A stretch of DNA of 64,000 nt, from assembly GCF_036417845.1 (NCBI RefSeq), contig NC_089979.1, positions 25,733,958 through 25,797,957 on the forward strand, read 5' to 3'. Numbering within the stretch: position 1 is the first letter of the stretch; every line of letters starts with the position of its first letter. This DNA comes from Apteryx mantelli. Taxonomy: Eukaryota > Chordata > Aves > Apterygiformes > Apterygidae. The notes under the pieces are model-generated. The model did not search any database and was not told the origin of the DNA. It saw only the letters and a program-made list of their open reading frames with translations. Positions 1-11,950 of the stretch are shown here, piece after piece. Both the position numbers and the translations under genes were made by a program.

Positions 1-1990
1 TTTACGGAAATAAAAGGCTGGAGTTTTTTCCAGGAACTTAAGCAAAGGAGGCTAGTCAGACTGGCATCAGTCCCTCAGAGCAGCATCCTGAGATCTCTGA
101 CGCTGGCCTCTGATCAGAACACCTACATTGCGGGGTGGAACTAAACACAGTTTTGTTTTGGAGCAAGGGACTGTGGTTTTGGATGGGGGCTTTTGGCAGC
201 AGGGTTTTTTGTTAGAATACTGCTACAAGAAAAAGAGGATCTATGGTTTCCTCCTGCAACACGGTGCTATCTTATGTAGGACAGGTCAAAACCCAAAGCA
301 AACACACCTTTTCATGATATGGCAGGTACTGCAAACTACACCTCGGTAAAGAGCTATTGCCACTACCATAAGAACATCCAATTCCCACCTACCTAACAAA
401 TCTAGAACTAAAATCTAACAAATCAGAACTACATACTGATCTTGCCCCTAGGAATTCCTGAAACGAGGAATTTACCATCATCTCTGTAGAATAAAATCTT
501 TTCAACAGAATTACTAATCCCACTGATTTTTGTGACCATCTCCTACCAGATTTACACTGTTAGTATTCCCAGCAAAAACTGTATTATTACAAATCAAAAC
601 AAGGCAACCATAACATCATCACATTTGCTTACAGCCTCATCCCAGCTAACCATATAAATCAGCCTTTTTCTAAGGCAAGCAGTTGCTATGGATCTACTTT
701 TTTCCCCAGGAGGGCTTCAGCCCAAACAGTGTAGCTACTTCTAGAACCTAGCATGGAGAAGGGGGCGAAAGGAGGAAGTGTTAAGATTGAAGCACCTTTT
801 ATTTCAGATGCTCTATAAACCCAGGGCTTTAATGCAACATCTGTGGAATCACCACATGGCAAAAGGAAGTGTTAAAAGGGTATGGTCCCTCCCTCCCATC
901 AGCACTGCACAGTATTGTATTTGCACTGAGGAAGACAACACAGAAGCAGAGCTGCACCCCAACCTTTGCTTCAACCAGAGAATGGCTGCATCTTGTCCAA
1001 AACATTCAGCAACATCTGAATAAATACAGACTGCACTAAAAGAATTATCTTCAAATCTGGGGTGAGTACCACTCATTGTCAAACAAGGGCAAATTTTTCA
1101 TTTAATGACAAAAATTCAACACTGACACACCAGGAAAGCACAAACACAACTAAGAAAGTAACAGACCACTTGCTATAATACAGACTTACCAAGTTAATGA
1201 GTAAAACAATCAAAATTTTAAAGGAAGTTTCTTCTAACTGGAGTGTGAAACTTTCCTTGAACTGCAAACAATAGACTCCTGCAGCACTGATTAGATATGA
1301 ATAAAAACTCACCCTGACAAATCTGTTCGTGAAATTATAACCAAAACTTTAAAAAGTGATACCAAGAGGTACATGGAAACAAACAAAGAAAGAAACTCTA
1401 CAGAAGAGAGGAAGCAAAATAATTTATTTCAGCATCCTTGCAGATATTTGATGCTACAATCCTACAGTACTAGCCAAGATATATTGTTTATGAAGTGTAA
1501 GATAACAGCCCTTCTCCAGAACTATTTTAAGATTGTTTGTTATTTAACAGAAGTGTTCCTCCATGAAAAGTGGCTATTGATATGATACTATTTTGGAAGT
1601 TAACAGCTAGCCATTAGTCTTGTGCTATAAGTATCTTTATCCATCTTCCAGAATGGGTAACTCGGAATTCACATGGCCTAGAATGTTTACAGGAAATAGT
1701 AATCTTTGAGCTTGGCAGTGCAAATAAGTAGTTGTATGTGCTTAGAATTCTCCACATTCACAACACTTTATTCTTTCAACAATTTCTAAGTACCTCATTT
1801 GCACTTCCTTCAGTCCAAATAAAGGATAGGATTAGATGCTCAAAGAGGTTGCTTTAAGTAAACTGCTTTAGTTTTCCATATATGCAGCTGCAAACACTTT
1901 TCTAAATTTCAGTTACATTCACAACACATTTCAATTGCAAATACATTTTCACGTAGATTCTTAGAAAGGGAGCAGAATTGTCATGCCTAC
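1..1990 (-). other. STK3: STK3 intron 3 (partial)
   Basis: This AT-rich non-coding sequence runs from the exon 3 donor to the window edge. I looked for the next STK3 exon, which should encode SPYVVKYYGSYF-like sequence on the minus strand, and did not find it, so intron 3 is longer than 1.99 kb. Short open frames here match nothing I know. Confidence 0.85.
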
Positions 1991-2119
1991 CTGTCACATT
2001 GTTGCATTATAGAGATTTCTTTAATTATTTCTTGAAGATCTGACTCCACAGGGACCTGTTTAATTGCTACAACTTGTCCAGACTCTTTGTGTATTGCTTT
2101 AAACACACTACCATAAGAT
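1991..2119 (-). CDS. STK3: STK3 (MST2) coding exon 3, N-lobe of the kinase domain
   Basis: STK3 is the serine/threonine kinase of the Hippo pathway. With SAV1 it phosphorylates LATS1/2 and MOB1 in the cytoplasm, restraining YAP/TAZ; it also acts in apoptosis after caspase cleavage. Read on the minus strand, this 129-base exon starts after a polypyrimidine/cag acceptor and ends at a gtaggc donor. It opens by completing the Gly codon split with exon 2 and encodes SYGSVFKAIHKESG, then VVAIKQVPVES, and ends at IMQQCD plus two bases of the next codon. It therefore carries the second half of the glycine-rich loop, the VAIK lysine (residue 55 here, equivalent to Lys56 in human MST2) and helix C. The match to mammalian MST2, recalled from memory, is essentially complete over these residues. 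The paralogue STK4 is less likely given the wording of helix C and the OSR2 neighbour. The next exon lies left of base 1. Confidence 0.96.
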
Positions 2120-2578
2120 CTGAAAATAAAAGAAAGAATTAAAATGTTATTTTTACAAGAGAATTTGCTTCTCATTTCTAGCAAGTATTACCTATAAAAT
2201 GTCACATAAGCCACATGCTTATGTAGAAGTTGGAGGGGGTGGGGGTGGTCAGGCTGCAATTCTATCAGGACCTCAGAAAAGCAATACCTCTGAATAATGA
2301 ATCTTTGTCAAGATGTACTGTATCTAACCTCAGTATAGGCATACACACCTTTGCTGCCATAATCAGTGAGAGACATGACAAGAATGCATAAACAGCTTTG
2401 GGGTAGCATGGAAGGCTACCAATACATGCATTTGCTTTATTATTAAAGCTTCTCTAAAAGAGCTCAAGAAGCATTCCTCTGGCATTGACAATCCCTGCCT
2501 CTGTAACGTAACATTCCACCACATGCTTTAGATACTGTTCCCCTCTGATCCTCTCCTCTCATAAACAGTTGCACTTAC
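2120..2578 (-). other. STK3: STK3 intron 2
   Basis: This 459-base intron has a gtaagt donor (2578-2573) and a polypyrimidine/cag acceptor (2122-2120). It contains a short G-rich run near 2233-2249 and nothing else notable. Confidence 0.93.
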
Positions 2579-2659
2579 CCTTCACCAAGTTTCTCCAGAA
2601 CATCAAAGACTTCTTCAGGCTGCTTAGTTAAGCTATCTTCACTTAGCTTTTTCAGTTTG
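2579..2659 (-). CDS. STK3: STK3 (MST2) coding exon 2, start of the kinase domain
   Basis: This 81-base exon, read on the minus strand, lies between a ctag acceptor (2660-2661) and a gtaagt donor (2573-2578). Its first base completes the Ser codon begun in exon 1. It encodes KLKKLSEDSLTKQPEEVFDV, then the first part of the glycine loop (LEKLGEG), and leaves two bases of a Gly codon for exon 3. The kinase domain starts at the EVFDVLEKLGEG segment (about residues 24-35). Both junction phases fit exon 1 and exon 3 exactly, giving one continuous reading frame. The sequence is typical of MST2; MST1 (STK4) reads differently before the EEVFDVLEKLGEG core. No stop or frameshift is present. Confidence 0.96.
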
Positions 2660-5600
2660 CTAGGATAAAGACAAAGTTATTTTGAAGGAGGAAGGCAAAT
2701 AAAAGAACTCTAGCAAATGTGTAAGTGGCTGGACAAGAAAAAAAAAAGCATATGAAGAAAAACATATTACGATGAAAATAAGGTGTCTAATTATGACGCA
2801 CTAATGAAACATCATCAAGTACAAAACGGGGAAAGTTAAGACAATTTTGACATTACAATCTTCCCACTAATGTTCATCCAACACAGAGTAGCATGGGACC
2901 AATCCACTGATCAACCCACTTCCTTTGTGAAGGATACAAGCAAGCCAAAAGTACACAGAGGAACAAACCACAGAAGCTTGGAAGTCATCCAGCAAAGCAC
3001 ACCTTTCATCACAAAGCAGCCAGCATGCAAACACACGGTCATTACTGACTAGCGCACTCCGTGGCTTTCTAAGAAAGAATAAACCAGTCCTCCACCTATA
3101 TGAAATACCGGTTTCTAAGAAAGTATGGATTTTAGTTACTCTTAAAACGAATTAAATGTCTATTATAACTAAAATTTACAGCTTGTTCTGCAGCACACCT
3201 TGGATAGAAGGAAACTAAAACAGCTAGCACAGGAAGCGTAACCAACTTAAATGAACTCAGCTATATAAGTCTTCAGAGTTTTTAAAACTACACCACTCTC
3301 CTTATAAGCCAGTTAAGTTTAACATTAAGTTAAAAGCAGAACCCAGAGTCAGGATGACGATAGAAGCAGATGGTAGCGTTTCAGCCACACAAATGACAGC
3401 AGAACACTGAACTTCCAAAAGTCAAATACTCTTTAAGGAGTTGCATGAGTAGTCCACTGTGGCATCTTCGTGAACACACGTAGGGACAGTTACAACACAG
3501 CATCTCTAATTATGTAACACTGTAGTATTTTTCTTCCAGTTTACTCTCTCACAGCTGCATATCACACTGCCATCTCTTCCAGCATCTTGAGCCCACTTTC
3601 ACCACCATTCTCAGTTCTTCACAACGTGCCCTTGTCTTTCCCCTGGGCTCCAGTCCTCCTGTCTGCCCCGCTTGCAGGTTCCTTACGGATCTAAGATGAA
3701 AATAACTCAGCTGCAAGCTTTTGATGAAACTGGCACTGAACATAACACAGGAAAGAAAAACACACACATATTGCAGTAGGGCCATGTGGCCGCAACATGT
3801 AAATCCTTCACTCCAGAAGTTATAGGGAATTCTGCTACAAGACTGAAATAACAAGTTAACTCTACATGGTAGCCAAGGGGACTATTAAAGCAAAAGATGA
3901 CCTGAAGAATAGCTAGTGCTGTAGTGCTAGACATAGACAATGTATTCCATATGGAGGAGAAGAAAACTTTGAAGCACAGAATATCATTGAGACCTTATGG
4001 AAAACATGTTACCCTGTGACACTTCCCTGGAAAAGAATGCAAAATATAGAAAAGGAGGGGGACATGGACAGAACAGGTTGTCAAATCTAACATTAACATA
4101 ACATAAAGAACAGTACTCAAGACAGACTCCTTCATATTAAATGAAGTAATTTTGTGATATGGAGAACTAAAAAGATAAGTGAAATGACTGTGACTGAGCA
4201 GCTCCAGGGTAGGGGAAGACAGGATTTGTTATTTCCAGCCATCTGAGTAAAGACAAAAATTTAAAGTAATTGTACAAGCACACAGGCACACACAGACTAG
4301 TGTTAAATGAGGAAAGAAAGCTCTGTGTGCACATATACATACACACAAGATAATCTGACTGATGTGAATATAAAGAGCATCCACAACCGGTAAAGGAAGG
4401 TGTATGTACTGCAGTAAAGACCATGCAGTTTGCTACAATGAACAGACAGGTAGCTGGAAAGCATATGGGTTAAGGGGAAATAAGAGTTCCCAAAGTGAAG
4501 GAAAGAACTGTCATGAACTCAAATCCTGCAGGGAAGCACATATTTCATTGCCGAACAAGTGTAAACTGAGGCATAAATAAAAATGTAAGTATTAAAGAAA
4601 GAAAGAAATCATTAAGAAGCTTAGTCCATTTTCTTTTGTTTCGAGTCTTTTTTTTTTCCTCCCCCCCCTCCACATTCTCTTCCCCATCCCCAACCAGGTT
4701 ACTTGCATCCTTAAAGGTAATGTACACAGAAGAAAAATTACTGCATTTGTGCTTGGTTTGCCACCAACAGAGAACATACACGATATATTTATGCTACCAG
4801 CAATGCCTCAAAAATCTTAAATAAAAGATATGACCATTAGCCGAGTCTCTCACTTAACTGAAGAACTGCGTAACAGATGACACCTTCAACAGAACCAGTG
4901 GAAAGACTAAACTTTTTAGTAATTGGAGGAAAAAAGAAAACATACAAGGGCCTTCCTCCAAAGAGGTGTAGGAAGAAAACACTTCCACTTGCTCACCAAA
5001 ACGTTTGCTAAAATTAAAGTTTTCCCATCTGAAGCCCATTTTGAAGAAGCCTTCAAAATTTCACTTTCAAGTGTTCCTTTCAGCAGATTTGCTTCTTGAA
5101 AGAGAACTTCAGAATATACTCAACACCAAAAGGGTTTTATCAGCTCCCTAATGCCAAGGCATTAGGGCTGCTTGTGAAGCACTAGGGAAGTGCTAATGAA
5201 TAGCCATAAACTGAATAAAACAAGCATTATTGTCAAATAACAGATATTATCTGGAGTACTTAAGAGACAACCTGGAGACCAAAGAAATAAGCACTTGGTA
5301 GTTTTAAAATTATTTTCATGTTTACCCCACTCTGGAAAACATTTTATGAGGCCAAGTAACACTGAACAATAAGACAGCTAAATACTAGACCAGTTTAGAG
5401 GATGCAAGATATGTCAGCCTCAGTAATTTCATCTCCAAATACATTGTTCAAAGTACTTCGCACTCCTTTGAAAACATACTGGAAAGCCCAGATGGCAGAT
5501 CATGAAAGAACTCCAGTGTTCAAGCGACAGCATCAACACCACAGTTCTTTGAATCACACAGAAAGTTACTAAAGACACAGATGGTTTAAAGGCCAGGAAT

Positions 5601-8600
5601 TCTATTAGACTTTCAGAACTAGAAATCATTAAACTATATTGCAACCATTTCAGGGTGTATCATATGCTATTAAGAAAGCATTAAAGAAAATTTAGTGAGA
5701 AGGGGAGGAGGAGAAAGATGACTGTCATAACTGCCTGTAAACCACTAAATAGAATACAAGAAGAAAGGACTAGAGATATTAACATACTATCTTGGTTAAA
5801 AACTAAGCAACTAAAATTGGAGTCAGAAAGTAACATCTAAGACTTAAGACTCAGCTTCTTAATCAGGAGTTGCATGTATGCCTTAGTAGCCTCATTTTAT
5901 AGGCATGCAAGACAAACAAGACACATTGAGCCAAACATTTTAGAAGCATCACTGCCGATTTAAAATAGGTGTTTACTGGAAGTATTACAATGTTCTACAC
6001 AGGAAGTACATACTATGAGCACCCAACAGAATACCTATCTGCTAAGGCATTACTAGAAATAGAGGGGAAAACTGTAGAGACAAATGGCTCGAGAGCACAG
6101 AGCAATCAGAGTAAAAGCCTCCTTGCATTCCTCTCCTCCATGGGTCCTCATGACGGAAGGGTATAAAACAGAATAAATCAGGAACTGTTCAGGAACAGTT
6201 TTATTCTGGCTACAGGATGCAAGTCCCATAGATGCAACTGTGAGAAAGCCTAAAGGAGAAATGTAGAAGATAATTATAAACCCTGGGGAGAAAGTCATTC
6301 TGTATTTGTTTGCTCTAGAAAGGTTGCCCATAATCATTAAGTAACAATTATGAGCAATTTCAGTAATTTTCCAGGAGAACTGTTCCTGCAAGCATGGAGA
6401 CCAACTAAAAAAAGTTACTTATAAAAATCCAGTTGATGGGCAAAAATATTCACACTTAGCATGACCAGAATCCTTTACATCATTGATTATGTCACCAAAA
6501 CTGCATATAACTAAACACAGAAAAATTTAGAAACAGTGAGAGATACCCAAGACTACTGATTCTAGCATAAAGATCAGAAACATCTGAATTTGGAACTGAA
6601 AGAGCAGGAATTTTTTCCCTCAGACATGAAAAAAAGAAGCACAAGTTTAGTGTTCTATGTCACTATGTACAGCCTGTACAAAATAAACTGACAATGTGCT
6701 AAAGAGATAGGCATAAAGAAAACTGAAAGGTGGCAAAGAAAAATAAAGCAGGGATAAAGAACAAAACTCCACTGATTATTGTCATGAGTTATAAAAAAAA
6801 TGGACACCTACTCCATGAAACACAGATATATGCACAGTTGATTTTGTAGAACTACCATGTCGAAACATTCAAAAAGAATGGCTGTGATCAATTATACCGA
6901 AATACTAAATTATACCGAATTATACCAAAATACTAAAAGAGAAACTAGTAAGAGAAATCACTGTAATCATCAGAAACAGAGGTGGTATACAAAAGTCTTG
7001 AGACATTTATACAGTTTTATGCCATTCACATAAATAGAGGCAAGTTTAAGAGAGATTACATTATGTTGTGTATTTACATAGTTTTCTCAACCTAAACAAA
7101 CTTGCACCTTTGTCCCATCACTTTCAGCACGAAATTGGCAATTGTCATCCACATGACTGAGTAAATGCCCATTCATATTAAGAACTGCACCTGTTTCACA
7201 AAAAATTTCATACTAAAATATGAATTGACTCCTTCCCACAAAACTTAGAAAGCTGGATTTAAATAAAAGTTAAATTGTTACAGTTTACAGAAAGGACCTT
7301 GATCACTATGTTCCATGCTTGTTAAGGAGCCTTTTATTTGGGGGCAGTGGGCAGGATAAACAGATGAGCAAGATTAAAATATATTTATTTGATAGAATTG
7401 CATCTCTAGCCACCTTCCTTTTCCCTTGCATGTAGTCTACTTCCCTACATGAGTATGTTAATATATACAGAAAAACACAACCAAAACCCACAGAAAAGTG
7501 GCAGAAAGATTCAGAGGCAAGTTTTGTAGCCAAAACAACTTTCAATCACTTCTAACTGACTGCAGTTCAAGAGTGAACATCTTTTTTAGTGACTGAGAGA
7601 AGCACATCTGAAATACAGTTAAAATTCAGACGCAAGAAAACAGTTCATGTCAATTGCTACAAAAATTCTTCACTATAATAATTTGAAGTAGGTGTTCTGA
7701 ATAAAAAAAGTAAATGAAATTATTCTGAAAAGGACTTCTTACAAGTCTTTTGTTATTGTTGCAGTACATTGCTGTCAAAAATACTAACTTTGTTTAACCA
7801 TTCCTTTTTTAAAAAAACTACAATGGCCTGGCCTGTCACTTGGACATCATCGTTGCTATTTTCTGAAGAACCTGTTTTAAAGGCTTGCAAGCGTCTACAC
7901 AAAATTTCTGTGATGTAGCCCATTGGCATCAGTGGTGTGTTCCTTCATAGACAAAGGTGGAATAAAAGTGTTCTATACCCATACAAAAACTTTGGGATTC
8001 TAAGACATCTATGGAGCTTTGAAGTGTTCATATGAAACTCTTGCTACCTCTAAATGAGTATCTTATGCTACATAGATTGTGACATATATAGGTCCCTCTC
8101 AGTAATTGATCCTGTAGATAGAAGACACAGTAAGTAAAGAAATCTAATGATCTCATCTATTTTGCCAAGTAAATATGGTGCTTCCCTCCCAAGTCACCAC
8201 AGCAGGTATTAAGAAAAAAATCCATCACCCACAAAATAATCTGTATTCTTTCTAGACTTGTAGAAAAAGTGCATAGTCTAGCAGAATAGTTGGGAACACC
8301 ACAAAACACTCCAAAAACTGCCAAAGCCAATAGACAAAAGGGCTGCAGAGTGAAGGCTGCATACACTAATTTCTCATGAAAAGCTGAGTTCTTATCTTTC
8401 CTCCCATTAAAGAAACAAATACACAAAGTTCTCATCACATTCAAATTTCAGTTTTTGAAGCTTATTTCCTGAAAAGTTTAAAAACATGCCAGAGAGTTTA
8501 GAAGTTTCCCCATCAGCTTTCTAGTTCTTCCTGCCTGAATTTAAGGATTTAAGTAGCTCCACCTCTCCACTCTCAGTTAGGATACCCACACAGTCAAAAT

Positions 8601-11034
8601 TCGGTAATAAAACTAGTGCAAATCCTGGATCATAAGAAAACTGTAAGTTATGCTAACTTCAAGCTTCATTTTCAATCTTCTGATATCACCAGAACACAAG
8701 CTCTGTACTGGTGCTTCTAATATCCATTCCTTCTCAAGTATTCTCATTTCATCTCCTAAATTCTTACTGGTGCCTCTCCTATTTCCTGTATTCAAGACAT
8801 GCAATGCTGCCAGTCTGAAATTATGCTGTAGGTCTGTCCCTCCACCCCCCCTCACTGCTTCATTCCCAGCTTCTACATGAGAGATTTCCAGCATTCAGTC
8901 TTCCATCAGAAAGAAGCAGCAGCAGGGCAGGACCAGAGATGAAGAATATAGAAAAACCTAAAATACAATCTAACTTGCAGCACTGTCTCCCTTTCTTCTC
9001 AGTAGCATGCTATCTCACTACAAGCGAGGTAGAGAAAGGCAGCCTCAATGCTTTAAATAGTGATACTGTCCCTGCTTCCTTTTCCCTTACCTTAAGCTTT
9101 GGTAAATTTAATTGGCTGGAAACAGATAATTTAACGGTTATATGCATCAAGAAGCAAATCAGGGCTCTTGTCCTTCAAGTTCTACTACCTCTTGCAGTTC
9201 TTCTGCAACACTGCAGTATCTACTGTCCTCCTCAACACAAAAGCAGGAGCCAATATCTAACAGAAGACAGTCTGAGGCTTCGTTTTCGAAGAAAGTTTAT
9301 AGCTGTTGTAACAGTGAAGAAAAGCTTGAAAAACCTAAGATAAGCGTATCCTAAATGGTCAAATAAGTTCAAAAAGCAAAAGACTGCTAAAGCCTATACT
9401 TCTCAAAGTCTCATAACTAAGCCAAAAAAGACTGCAGAAAGTATGTTTGCAGGAAATACTGTCAACACCACCAGCAGGAGTTCATTTGCAAAAATGGACT
9501 TGGTCACCAGAATCTCATCTAGTTCCCTCCATACTGAATTTATTTCCAAATTAAGATTCTCTTGTGCATTTCTTTACCACCCATGTTCCCCCACATATTG
9601 GGGTCAAGATGTCCACAGCTAGGAGCTTCAGTACACATTAAAACACTGAAAACAAAACAGAGTCAAACACTATAAAGCTCATCATCAGTCCTTAAGGCAA
9701 ACTAAACATACTAGGTACCTTCTCTCACATGTTCAATGTGGAGAAGACAAAATTTGATTCTCATGCTGATCACAATGCATCTTCTACAGAAGCCAGACTA
9801 TCACGCTGTCAAATCAGGAGTCAAAGATTAAGACACTAAGTTCTAAAAAAAATTATAAAATACAACAAGTCTTCGCCACAAAAACATGCATATTTAAAGA
9901 AATAAAGTAGGAAATAAAAATTGATTTATTATCTTCCAGCACAAGTTTTTACTGTGCAGTTTCTAGATGTTTTGCTAAATTATCAGGAAGCAAGAGTAAA
10001 CTATTTAGAGTTCTAAAATGGTAAGAATACATGTACGCTACATAACTACATTCTGTACACTAACTACATCTAAGAAAGGATCGTTGCAATTTAAGCATAT
10101 CCATGTAATTAAAGCAGAATAGCTTTGTGTATGAAGACCACAGTACTATATTTAAAACAAAAGCTCAGGGTTTCACATCATTCCCTGAACTGAGAAACAA
10201 AAACTTTTTCTTGCCCTGGGGACTACCAAGAAGAATACTCAAATCCTAAGGGCCCCCCAAATACACACTGATTAATAAGAACGGTTATTCTAAATACTTA
10301 TGAAAATGCTTATACTAGGGGAAGGGAACCTCTTCCCACTCCCTGATTTGCAATTGCAAGTATGCAACCCCCACCCCCACAAACATCTCTCCACCAGCAA
10401 AACAGACGGGTACTTTCTAGTGTAAAAAGATATGAACTGCTTATATCGGTTTCTGCCTTAGATCTGAATTATAAAAAGCACGCAGGCTTTAAGGCCAAAA
10501 GGGACTGCTCGCTAGCTCCAGGCAATCAAGTTGCACTCACTTCCCGCTAAAGTTTTCCTCTTCCAATTCAGTCCCTCCCGCATTCCCTAAGGGTCACTGC
10601 ACGTTTATCAGAAGGATGATTTCGGGAGCGCTACCGCGCACTAACAGCGACCTGCTGCAGAGCCTCCGCCCCCGCAGCACGCCGCGGCCGGCAGCCCCTC
10701 CGCGGCCCAGGCCCCGCGGCGAGGAGGGGGCGTCGCGCAGCCACCGCGCCCCGGCCCGCCGGGGCCCGCCGCCGCCGCCGGCCCTGCCCTGCCCTGCCCT
10801 GCCCTGCCCGCGCGCCACGCCCCCTCCCAGCGCCCGCGGCTCCGCTCCCGCCGGGCCCCGCCGCCCCGGGGGCTCCGCGGCCGCCGGGCGCGCTCCCGCG
10901 GGGGGCGGCGGAGGGGCAGGCGGGGCCGCCGCGCCGCGCCGCGACAAGGCCGCGCCCGGCCGCCCCCCCCCGCCCCGAAGGTGCCGCCGCGCTCGCTTCC
11001 GGGAGAGGCAGGAGCGGCACGCGAGGGTCGCTAC
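2660..11034 (-). other. STK3: STK3 intron 1
   Basis: This intron of about 8.4 kb separates the 23-base coding exon 1 from exon 2. Its sequence is AT-rich and largely unique. I see no CR1 copy, RNA gene or convincing exon in it. Small features are a poly-pyrimidine patch at 4650-4690 and a short degenerate repeat of a TTATACC-containing unit at 6893-6940. The last few hundred bases (from about 10.6 kb) become part of the promoter CpG island. Confidence 0.88.
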
Positions 11035-11057
11035 CTTTTGGGCGCTGCCTGCTCCAT
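11035..11057 (-). CDS. STK3: STK3 (MST2) coding exon 1, start codon
   Basis: On the minus strand an ATG at 11057-11055 opens MEQAAPK plus two bases of a Ser codon, followed by a gtagcg donor at 11034-11029. Joined to exon 2 this gives MEQAAPKSKLKKLSEDS. As recalled, human MST2 starts MEQPPAPKSKLKKLSEDS, so the bird protein is one residue shorter with Pro-to-Ala differences in this disordered leader. The exon holds only 23 coding bases, too few for ORF-finding by length; it is identified by the conserved start, the phase match and its place in the CpG island. The three exons in the window give the first 77 residues of a protein that is about 490 residues in other vertebrates; the rest lies beyond the left edge. 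Confidence 0.93.
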
Positions 11058-11278
11058 GCCGCCGCCAGGTCCCGGGGCGCCGGGCGCCCCCGCCGCCGCC
11101 CGGTGCGGCTCGCGGATGGCCCTGGCCAGCGGCGGGCCGGCCCGCGGAACTCCGCGCAACTTTCCTCCAAACTCGCTGGCCCTTTAAATGGGGCTCGCGC
11201 CGTTCCCGGCCGCTCAGCCAAACGCCACTACCGCTGCCTGCCCGCCCGCCGGCGGAGGCCCGCCCTCCTGCGCCTCTC

Positions 11279-11283
11279 ATTGG
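11279..11283 (-). promoter_or_regulatory. CCAAT box (proximal) upstream of STK3
   Basis: ATTGG on the plus strand is CCAAT on the STK3 strand. It lies about 220 bases upstream of the start codon, a usual place for an NF-Y site in a TATA-less CpG promoter. Confidence 0.6.
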
Positions 11284-11310
11284 CTACAAACTGCACCATA
11301 TCGAGTGCTG

Positions 11311-11315
11311 ATTGG
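11311..11315 (-). promoter_or_regulatory. CCAAT box (distal) upstream of STK3
   Basis: A second CCAAT on the minus strand lies 32 bases from the first, in the same orientation. Paired CCAAT boxes about 30 bases apart are typical of NF-Y-driven housekeeping promoters. Confidence 0.6.
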
Positions 11316-11511
11316 GTGGGAAGGAAGTCACCCAGAACGACAGCCAGCAGGAGGGCCGAGGCTCCGCCCGCTAGGGGCGGAGGGAGAGGGTGCGTCTCAC
11401 GGGAAGAGCGGGCGGCATCGCGCCGGCGGGAGGGGGAACATGGAGGCGGTGGCGCACGCCGGCCCCAGGCCCCGCGCTCCCGGCATGCTCCACGCGGCGG
11501 CGCCCCGCAGG

Positions 11512-11530
11512 GCACGTCGGGAGATGTAGT
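11512..11530 (-). promoter_or_regulatory. ZNF143/STAF-like site
   Basis: On the minus strand the 19 bases read ACTACATCTCCCGACGTGC. This keeps the ACTACA-N2-TCCC half and the final TGC of the long ZNF143 (SBS) motif, with differences in the middle (14 of 19 against the consensus as I recall it). Such sites are common upstream of CpG-island promoters and at chromatin-loop anchors. Confidence 0.45.
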
Positions 11531-11950
11531 CTTCCCGCGGGCCTCCCCGGAGAGGCGGCGGAGGGGCCGGCCTGGCCCGCCCGCGGCGCGGGCAAAGCGG
11601 GAGCCGGGCCGCAGAGGCGCCGCCGGGGCGCGGGGCGGCCGTGTCTTCCCCCGCGCTCGCCTCATCGCCCGACTGCAGGAGCCGGCGCTTCGGGCCGGGC
11701 GGCGGCTTCCGCTCCTGCCAGCCCCGACTGCGCCGGCTCTCCTCTGCGCGAGCCGCCGCGGGCCGAGCCGGGGCAGGCGCACGCCGGTGCTGAGCGGCAG
11801 CCAAACCCGCCACGGAGCGGCCTCCTCGCCCCCATGGACACCCGGCCCCAGGGCCGAGGAGGCCGGAGGGCTGAAGTCGGTGGCGGCAGGACGCGTGAGG
11901 GGCTTTGCTGGGCTGACTCGGGTCACACAGCACAGCGTGGAGGCTAATAA

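Larger units (their letters stand above)
10600..11950 (-). promoter_or_regulatory. STK3: CpG-island promoter and 5' UTR of STK3
   Basis: A dense CpG island covers exon 1 and about 0.9 kb upstream of the STK3 start codon, in contrast to the AT-rich flanks. No TATA box is evident. Read on the minus strand, upstream of the ATG it contains two CCAAT boxes and a ZNF143-like site, listed separately. The transcription start is probably between the ATG (11057) and the CCAAT pair (11279 onward), but the exact base cannot be fixed. The island extends far enough upstream for divergent transcription, though I see no supported gene on the plus strand. A (GCCCT)5 array lies at 10781-10805. Confidence 0.8.

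Noticed and set aside
1..1990. STK3 exon 4
   Set aside because: No minus-strand frame with the expected kinase sequence lies left of exon 3 within the window.
6893..6940. Degenerate TTATACCGAA-type repeats in STK3 intron 1
   Set aside because: They are three short imperfect units, too few and too short to suggest more than slippage.
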